From SIG440 sp045631525 (GTDB lineage: Bacteria; Bacillota; Clostridia; Monoglobales; Monoglobaceae), in NCBI GenBank assembly GCA_045631525.1, contig JAZQUY010000010.1, positions 1 through 8,426 on the forward strand: a DNA stretch of 8,426 nucleotides, read 5' to 3'. The stretch's first letter is position 1, and each line of letters begins with the position of its first letter. The notes beneath the pieces were generated by a model. It saw nothing but the letters and a program-made list of their open reading frames with translations, did not search any database and had not been told where the DNA came from. Both the position numbers and the translations under genes were made by a program. Positions 4,221-8,426 of the stretch are shown one piece after another.

Positions 4221-4529
4221 ATGGCAGCAGAGAAGATCAGAATCAGACTTAAGGCTTATGACCACAATCTTATCGACCAGAGCGCTGAAAAGATTGTTGA
4301 AACAGCCAAGAGAACAGGAGCGAAAGTCTCAGGACCTATCCCGCTTCCTACAAAGAAAGAAGTCGTTACAATCCTCAGAGCGGTTCACAAGTACAAGGAC
4401 AGCCGTGAGCAGTTCGAACTCAGAACTCACAAGAGATTGATCGACGTTTTGGCTCCCAACGCCAAGACAATTGACGCACTTAAGCACCTTGACTTGCCGG
4501 CAGGTGTTGACATCGAACTCAAGATCTAG
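4221..4529 (+). CDS. rpsJ: 30S ribosomal protein S10 (NusE)
   Basis: S10 sits in the head of the 30S subunit and, as NusE, also joins NusB in transcription antitermination. The protein is 102 residues, the usual full length. The signature region KYKDSREQFELRTHKRL (57-73) is the well-conserved part of the long loop, followed by the usual C-terminal strand ending VDIELKI. The ATG has AAGGAGGG six bases upstream. It is the first gene of the operon, right after the attenuated leader, and is separated from rplC by an unusually long structured gap of 112 nt. Confidence 0.98.
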   Translation: MAAEKIRIRLKAYDHNLIDQSAEKIVETAKRTGAKVSGPIPLPTKKEVVTILRAVHKYKDSREQFELRTHKRLIDVLAPNAKTIDALKHLDLPAGVDIELKI

Positions 4530-4561
4530 TTTGAGTTTTCGGCAGAAAAAATTTTGGTCAT

Positions 4562-4620
4562 GTTGGCAAAGAATTTGTCAACCAATAACCCGCATGTATG
4601 TTTGAATTCAAACCGATGCG
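4562..4620 (+). promoter_or_regulatory. structured spacer between rpsJ and rplC
   Basis: Two adjacent stem-loops fill the gap. The first is GTTGGCAAA/TTTGTCAAC (4562-4570 with 4574-4582), 9 bp with one wobble and loop GAA. The second is CGCAT/ATGCG (4591-4595 with 4616-4620) around the inner palindrome GTTTGAATTCAAAC (4600-4613). No U-run follows, so these are not terminators. They could be an RNase processing site, an mRNA-stabilising structure or a binding site controlling rplC. The second ends 7 bases before the rplC RBS. Confidence 0.45.
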
Positions 4621-4641
4621 TGTGAATAGGAGGAAAAAATT

Positions 4642-5277
4642 ATGAAAAAAGCAATCTTAGGCAAAAAGCTTGGTATGACTCAGATTTTTGCAGAAGACGG
4701 TACACTCATTCCTGTTACTGTTATTCAGGCAGGTCCCTGCAGTGTAGTTCAGAAGAAAACAGCCGAAGTTGACGGTTACGTTGCTGTTCAGGTTGGTTTC
4801 GAAGACAAAAAAGAACAGAATGTAAACAAGCCTATGAAAGGTCACTTTGCTAAAGCAGGCGTTGCTCCAAAGAGATACCTCAGAGAGTTCAAGCTTGATG
4901 CAGCTAGCGATATGAATGTTGGCGACGAAATCAAAGTTGACATTTTCGAAGCAGGCGAAATTCTTGACGTTACAGGCACAAGCAAAGGTCACGGATACGC
5001 TGGCACAATCAAGAGATGGGGCACACACAGAGGTCCTATGACTCACGGTAGCCACTATCACAGAGGACCCGGTTCACTTGGTGCTTGTTCATCACCTTCA
5101 CGTGTGTTCAAGGGCAAAAAGCTCCCCGGACATTATGGTGTTGACAAGGTTACAATCCAGAACCTCAGTCTTGTGAAGATTGATACAGAACGCAACCTTC
5201 TTTTGGTTAAGGGAAGTGTTCCCGGACCTAAGGGCGGATTGCTGGTGGTTAAAAACGCAGTTAAGGCTAACGCCTAA
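4642..5277 (+). CDS. rplC: 50S ribosomal protein L3
   Basis: L3 is an early-assembly protein that binds near the 3' end of 23S rRNA and sends a long loop towards the peptidyl transferase centre. The 211-residue length is typical. It starts MKKAILGKKLGMTQIF, the standard N-terminus. The central loop carries THRGPMTHGSHYHRGPGSLG (128-147) followed by SPSRVFKGKKLPGHYG, the L3 signature. The position corresponding to the methylated Gln150 of E. coli L3 is not Gln here, as expected outside proteobacteria. The ATG has AGGAGG eight bases upstream. rplD follows after 23 nt. Confidence 0.98.
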   Translation: MKKAILGKKLGMTQIFAEDGTLIPVTVIQAGPCSVVQKKTAEVDGYVAVQVGFEDKKEQNVNKPMKGHFAKAGVAPKRYLREFKLDAASDMNVGDEIKVDIFEAGEILDVTGTSKGHGYAGTIKRWGTHRGPMTHGSHYHRGPGSLGACSSPSRVFKGKKLPGHYGVDKVTIQNLSLVKIDTERNLLLVKGSVPGPKGGLLVVKNAVKANA

Positions 5278-5300
5278 TCGCGGAGAGGAGGATATAAGAT

Positions 5301-5924
5301 ATGCCAAAAGTAGCATTATATAACACAGACGGCAAGCAAGTCGGTGATATAGAATTAAACGAAAAAGTGTTTGGCGCAGAAGTCAGAGCTGACATTATGC
5401 ACGAAGTAGTTGTTAACTACCTCGCAAACCAGAGACAGGGCACACAGAGCACAAAGACTCGTACAGAAGTAAGCGGCGGCGGAATCAAGCCCTGGAGACA
5501 GAAAGGCACAGGCCGTGCAAGACAGGGTAGTATCCGTGCTCCACAGTGGGTTGGCGGTGGCGTAGCGCTCGGTCCCAAGCCCAGAGACTACAGATACTCA
5601 GTTAATAAGAAAGTTAGAAGACTTGCTCTTTGCTCAGCACTTTCTTCAAAGGTTGCAGACAGCGAAATTATTGTTCTTGATAGTCTCAACCTTGATGAAA
5701 TCAAGACAAGCCGCATGGCAGAGATTCTCAAAAATCTCAACGTAACAGAAAAGGCACTTATCGTTCTCGCTGACAATGACAAAAACGTTGTTCTTTCAGC
5801 AAGAAACATCGAAGGCGTTGATACAACATTTGTTGGCGCAATCAACACATACGAGGTGCTTGGACACACAAAGTGCATCATCACAAAGGATGCAGCTTTA
5901 AAACTTGAGGAGGTGTACGCATAA
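5301..5924 (+). CDS. rplD: 50S ribosomal protein L4
   Basis: L4 binds domain I of 23S rRNA and lines the exit tunnel with an extended loop. In enterobacteria it is also the repressor of the S10 operon, which makes it the first candidate ligand for the leader described here. It is 207 residues long, normal for the family. The extended loop is clear, with GGGIKPWRQKGTGRARQGS (59-77) and RAPQWVGGGVALGPKPRDY (79-97). The C-terminal globular part ends in KCIITKDAALKLEEVYA. The ATG has AGGAGG nine bases upstream. Its stop codon overlaps the rplW start (TAATG), suggesting translational coupling. Confidence 0.98.
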   Translation: MPKVALYNTDGKQVGDIELNEKVFGAEVRADIMHEVVVNYLANQRQGTQSTKTRTEVSGGGIKPWRQKGTGRARQGSIRAPQWVGGGVALGPKPRDYRYSVNKKVRRLALCSALSSKVADSEIIVLDSLNLDEIKTSRMAEILKNLNVTEKALIVLADNDKNVVLSARNIEGVDTTFVGAINTYEVLGHTKCIITKDAALKLEEVYA

Positions 5925-6214
5925 TGAATATGACATCTCATGATATTATCAAAAGACCTATCATTACAGAACAGAGTATGGAAGGCGTTGCAGAAAAGAA
6001 GTACACTTTTGAAGTAGCAAAATCTGCTAACAAAATCCAGATTAAGAAAGCTGTTGAAGAAATCTTCAAGGTAAAAGTTCAGAAAGTAACAACCATCAAC
6101 TATGACGGAAAAGTTAAGCGCATGGGCGTTCACATCGGCAAAAGAGCTGACTGGAAGAAAGCTATCGTAAAGCTTACCGCTGACAGCAAGACAATCGAGT
6201 TGTTCGAGAACTAA
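5924..6214 (+). CDS. rplW: 50S ribosomal protein L23
   Basis: L23 lies at the tunnel exit and is the docking site for trigger factor and SRP. The 96-residue protein has the family N-terminus SHDIIKRPIITEQS (5-18), a KYTFEVAKSANKIQIKKAV segment (26-44), and the RMGVHIGKRADWKKA loop (66-80) before the last strand. The ATG at 5924 overlaps the rplD stop by one base and has GAGGAGG ten bases upstream. A second ATG six bases later (5930) is possible but too far from the RBS. The one-base overlap implies coupled translation with L4. Confidence 0.97.
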   Translation: MNMTSHDIIKRPIITEQSMEGVAEKKYTFEVAKSANKIQIKKAVEEIFKVKVQKVTTINYDGKVKRMGVHIGKRADWKKAIVKLTADSKTIELFEN

Positions 6215-6250
6215 TCGACACGAAAAATCGTAGATTAAGGAGATGTAAAA

Positions 6251-7084
6251 ATGGGAATTAGAAAATATAATCCTACAACACCTTCGCTGCGTCAGATGAC
6301 TGTTTCTACATTTGAAGAAATCGATAAAGTGGCTCCCGAGAGATCACTCCTTCGTCCTCTTCCTAAGAAAGCTGGTCGTAACTCATACGGCAGAATAACA
6401 GTTAGACACCGTGGCGGCGGTACAAAAAGAAAATACAGAGTAATCGATTTCAAGAGAAATAAGGACAATATGCCCGCAACAGTTCTCTCAATCGAATACG
6501 ATCCCAACAGAAGCGCAAACATCGCACTTCTTCAGTATGAAGACGGAGTTAAGACATACATCATCGCTCCTCTCTCACTCAAGAAAGGTGACGTAGTTGT
6601 TTCAGGTAAGGGTGCAGATATCAAACCCGGAAACACATTGCTCGTTTCAGATATCCCTGTTGGTACACTTATTTACAACATTGAGCTTTATCCCGGCAAG
6701 GGCGGACAGTTGGTTCGCAGTGCAGGCACATTCGCGCAGCTTATGGCTAAAGAAAACGGCTATGCACAGGTAAGACTTCCTTCCGGTGAAGTTAGACTTG
6801 TAAGACTTGATTGTCGTGCAACCATCGGTCAGGTTGGTAACACAGATTTTGAAAACATCAACCTTGGTAAAGCCGGCAGAAAGCGTCATATGGGCTTCAG
6901 ACCCACAGTTCGTGGTGTTGTTATGAACCCGAACGACCATCCTCACGGTGGTGGTGAAGGTAAGTCACCTATCGGTAGACCCTCACCTGTTACTCCTTGG
7001 GGTAAACCTGCTCTTGGCTTTAAGACAAGAGACAAGAAGAACAAGACTGACAAGTTCATCGTTAAGCGTCGTAACGCTAAATAA
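6251..7084 (+). CDS. rplB: 50S ribosomal protein L2
   Basis: L2 is a primary 23S rRNA-binding protein needed for subunit association and close to the peptidyl transferase centre. The 277-residue length is typical. Conserved parts are GIRKYNPTTPSLRQMTV at the N-terminus, the GRITVRHRGGGTKRKYR stretch (47-63), the SH3-like middle (about 120-195), and NPNDHPHGGGEG (226-237), whose His230 corresponds to the functionally important His229 of E. coli L2. The extension ends GFKTRDKKNKTDKFIVKRR. The ATG has AAGGAGA upstream. The gaps are 36 nt from rplW and 18 nt to rpsS. Confidence 0.98.
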   Translation: MGIRKYNPTTPSLRQMTVSTFEEIDKVAPERSLLRPLPKKAGRNSYGRITVRHRGGGTKRKYRVIDFKRNKDNMPATVLSIEYDPNRSANIALLQYEDGVKTYIIAPLSLKKGDVVVSGKGADIKPGNTLLVSDIPVGTLIYNIELYPGKGGQLVRSAGTFAQLMAKENGYAQVRLPSGEVRLVRLDCRATIGQVGNTDFENINLGKAGRKRHMGFRPTVRGVVMNPNDHPHGGGEGKSPIGRPSPVTPWGKPALGFKTRDKKNKTDKFIVKRRNAK

Positions 7085-7102
7085 ATTTAAGGAGGTCATT
7101 TC

Positions 7103-7375
7103 ATGGGTCGTAGTATTAAAAAAGGACCTTTCGTTGATGCGAAGCTCATTGCAAAAATCGTAGCAATGAACGAGAAAAACGAAAAAGTCGTTATTAAAAC
7201 ATGGTCAAGAGCATCTACTATATTTCCTGAAATGGTTGGACATACAATTGCGGTTTATGACGGCAGAAAACATGTTCCGGTTTATGTAACTGAGGATATG
7301 GTTGGTCATAAGCTTGGAGAATTTGCTCCAACCAGAACTTACAAAGGTCATGCAGGTGCTAAAACTTCCAAGTAA
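7103..7375 (+). CDS. rpsS: 30S ribosomal protein S19
   Basis: S19 lies in the 30S head, binds 16S rRNA with S13, and contacts the A-site finger of 23S rRNA. The 90-residue protein is full length and begins MGRSIKKGPFVD. It contains KTWSRASTIFPEMVGHTIAV (32-51) and DGRKHVPVYVTEDMVGHKLG (53-72), then GEFAPTRTYKGHAG, all hallmarks of the family. The ATG has GGAGGT six bases upstream. A hairpin lies in the 63-nt gap before rplV. Confidence 0.98.
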   Translation: MGRSIKKGPFVDAKLIAKIVAMNEKNEKVVIKTWSRASTIFPEMVGHTIAVYDGRKHVPVYVTEDMVGHKLGEFAPTRTYKGHAGAKTSK

Positions 7376-7391
7376 TCTTTTGGATTTTATA

Positions 7392-7413
7392 ATCACAAAT
7401 AAATCTTTGTGAT
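7392..7413 (+). other. stem-loop between rpsS and rplV
   Basis: ATCACAAA (7392-7399) pairs perfectly with TTTGTGAT (7406-7413), 8 bp with a 6-nt loop, and has no U-run after it. It ends shortly before the rplV RBS. It may be an mRNA stability or processing structure; the AT-rich stem is weak. Confidence 0.4.
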
Positions 7414-7438
7414 ATCAATAAGAAAGGAGCTTTATACA

Positions 7439-7774
7439 ATGGAAGCAGTTGCAAAAGTAACTCATGTACGCATCGCTCCCAGAAAGGTGCGTATAGTTAT
7501 AGATTTAATCAGAAACAAGCCCGTTGGCGTTGCACTTGGTATTCTCAAGAACACACCAAAGGCTGCAAGTCCTGTAGTTGAAAAACTTCTCAAGTCTGCT
7601 ATGGCAAACGCTGAGAACAACTACAATATGAACGTTGAAAATCTTTATGTTTCAGAAGTATTTGCTGATCAGGGCCCCACACTTAAGAGAGTTCAGGCTA
7701 GAGCTCAGGGCCGCGCATTCAGAATCAACAAAAAGACAAGTCACATTACTTTGAAACTTAAGGAAAAGGAATAA
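7439..7774 (+). CDS. rplV: 50S ribosomal protein L22
   Basis: L22 lines the peptide exit tunnel with a long beta hairpin and touches all six domains of 23S rRNA. From the ATG at 7439 the protein is 111 residues, the usual length. An upstream in-frame GTG (7409) is rejected because the RBS AAAGGAG lies inside that extension, nine bases before the chosen ATG. The N-terminus EAVAKVTHVRIAPRKVR fits the family start. The hairpin loop and tip are seen in DQGPTLKRVQARAQGRAFRI (76-95), followed by NKKTSHITLKLKEKE. Substitutions in this loop are where macrolide resistance mutations arise; nothing unusual is visible here. Confidence 0.97.
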   Translation: MEAVAKVTHVRIAPRKVRIVIDLIRNKPVGVALGILKNTPKAASPVVEKLLKSAMANAENNYNMNVENLYVSEVFADQGPTLKRVQARAQGRAFRINKKTSHITLKLKEKE

Positions 7775-7799
7775 TCTTTCAAAAAGGAGGTAATTTAGC

Positions 7800-8426
7800 A
7801 TGGGTCAGAAGGTTAATCCCCACGGTATCCGAGTTGGTATTATTAAAGACTGGGATTCACGTTGGTACGCTGACAAAAAGAGCTACGGCGACAATCTTGT
7901 AGAAGACTACAAGCTCAGAGCTTTTCTTAAGAAAAAGCTTTTCCTTGCCGGAGTTGACAAAATCGAAATTGAAAAATTCGCAAACAAAATCCGTCTTTCT
8001 ATCCACGCTGCAAAGCCCGGTATTGTTATCGGTAAAGGCGGCAGTGAAATCGACAAGCTCAAGAAGGATGTTGAAACACTTACAGGAAAATCAGTTATCC
8101 TCAATGTAATCGAGGTAAAAACACCTGATTTGTGTGCACAGCTCGTTGCTGAAAACATTGCATCACAGCTCGAAAGACGTATTTCTTTCAGAAAAGCTAT
8201 GAAGCAGTGCATGACAAGAACAATGAAGCTTGGTGCAAAAGGTATCAAGACAGCAGTTTCAGGTCGTGTAGGCGGCGCAGAAATCGCTCGTACAGAACAG
8301 TATCACGAGGGTACAATTCCGCTTCAGACACTCAGAGCTGACATTGATTATGGCTTTGCTGAAGCTGATACAACCTATGGTAAGCTTGGCGTAAAGGTTT
8401 GGATTTACAAAGGCGAAGTTCTTGCC
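7800..8426 (+). CDS. rpsC: 30S ribosomal protein S3, 3' end beyond the window
   Basis: S3 forms part of the mRNA entry tunnel and the ribosomal helicase on the 30S head. The frame is open for 209 codons from the ATG at 7800 (GGAGG nine bases upstream) to the window edge. The family length is roughly 215-235, so only a few residues are missing. The N-terminus GQKVNPHGIRVGII is canonical. The type II KH domain carries its GKGG loop at 78-81 within GIVIGKGGSEIDKL. The C-terminal domain contains GRVGGAEIARTEQYHEGTIP (155-174) and DIDYGFAEADTTYGKLGVKVW. By order, rplP should follow outside the window. Confidence 0.97.
   Translation, partial: MGQKVNPHGIRVGIIKDWDSRWYADKKSYGDNLVEDYKLRAFLKKKLFLAGVDKIEIEKFANKIRLSIHAAKPGIVIGKGGSEIDKLKKDVETLTGKSVILNVIEVKTPDLCAQLVAENIASQLERRISFRKAMKQCMTRTMKLGAKGIKTAVSGRVGGAEIARTEQYHEGTIPLQTLRADIDYGFAEADTTYGKLGVKVWIYKGEVLA

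Noticed and set aside
4204..4440. Overlapping plus-strand frame across the start of rpsJ
   Set aside because: Shadow of rpsJ in another frame; rpsJ has the correct RBS and family match.
7409..7438. Upstream GTG start for rplV
   Set aside because: The RBS for the real ATG lies within this extension and the extra residues do not belong to L22.

Overview
The window looks like chromosomal DNA of a low-to-moderate GC, Gram-positive, probably spore-forming gut-type member of the Clostridia, with Oscillospirales/Ruminococcaceae-like as the best guess. The basis is strong SD sequences (AAGGAGG), near-consensus sigma-A promoters, tRNA genes with encoded CCA, a YtvI-type sporulation membrane protein, an ApgM-type phosphoglycerate mutase, and a bacterial S10 ribosomal protein operon. 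The taxon is inferred from style; no marker was searched.

Layout. Positions 1-488: a possible partial reading frame at the left edge, then two minus-strand tRNA genes. tRNA-Met(CAT) is transcribed first, then tRNA-Glu(CTC), from a consensus promoter, with hairpins after each gene. Positions 489-2780: a minus-strand two-gene operon, apgM then ytvI, with a promoter at 2831-2859 that overlaps the downstream half of an intrinsic terminator. Positions 2881-3486: no convincing gene, but a dense cluster of palindromes. These include inverted homologous ends (2911-2977 and 3418-3485) that suggest a small non-autonomous mobile or dispersed repeat.

Positions 3489-3679: a complete transcription unit (extended -10 promoter, long imperfect hairpin RNA, intrinsic terminator). 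It sits directly before a 59-residue unknown protein (3694-3873). Positions 3892-4220: a consensus promoter and a leader of about 290 nt before rpsJ, with an apparent terminator and a mutually exclusive antiterminator. From 4221 to the right edge the S10 operon runs in canonical order: rpsJ, rplC, rplD, rplW, rplB, rpsS, rplV, rpsC (cut by the window end).

How it works together. The right half makes ribosomal proteins co-transcribed from one strong promoter. The leader structure implies attenuation, perhaps by an operon product as L4 does in enterobacteria, but here that is inference. The left half supplies tRNAs and a glycolytic/sporulation-associated pair. The most interesting unexplained elements are the S10 leader attenuator, the hairpin RNA at 3521-3626, and the repeat element at 2911-3485. 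All RNA structures were paired by eye, without energy calculation or comparative support.
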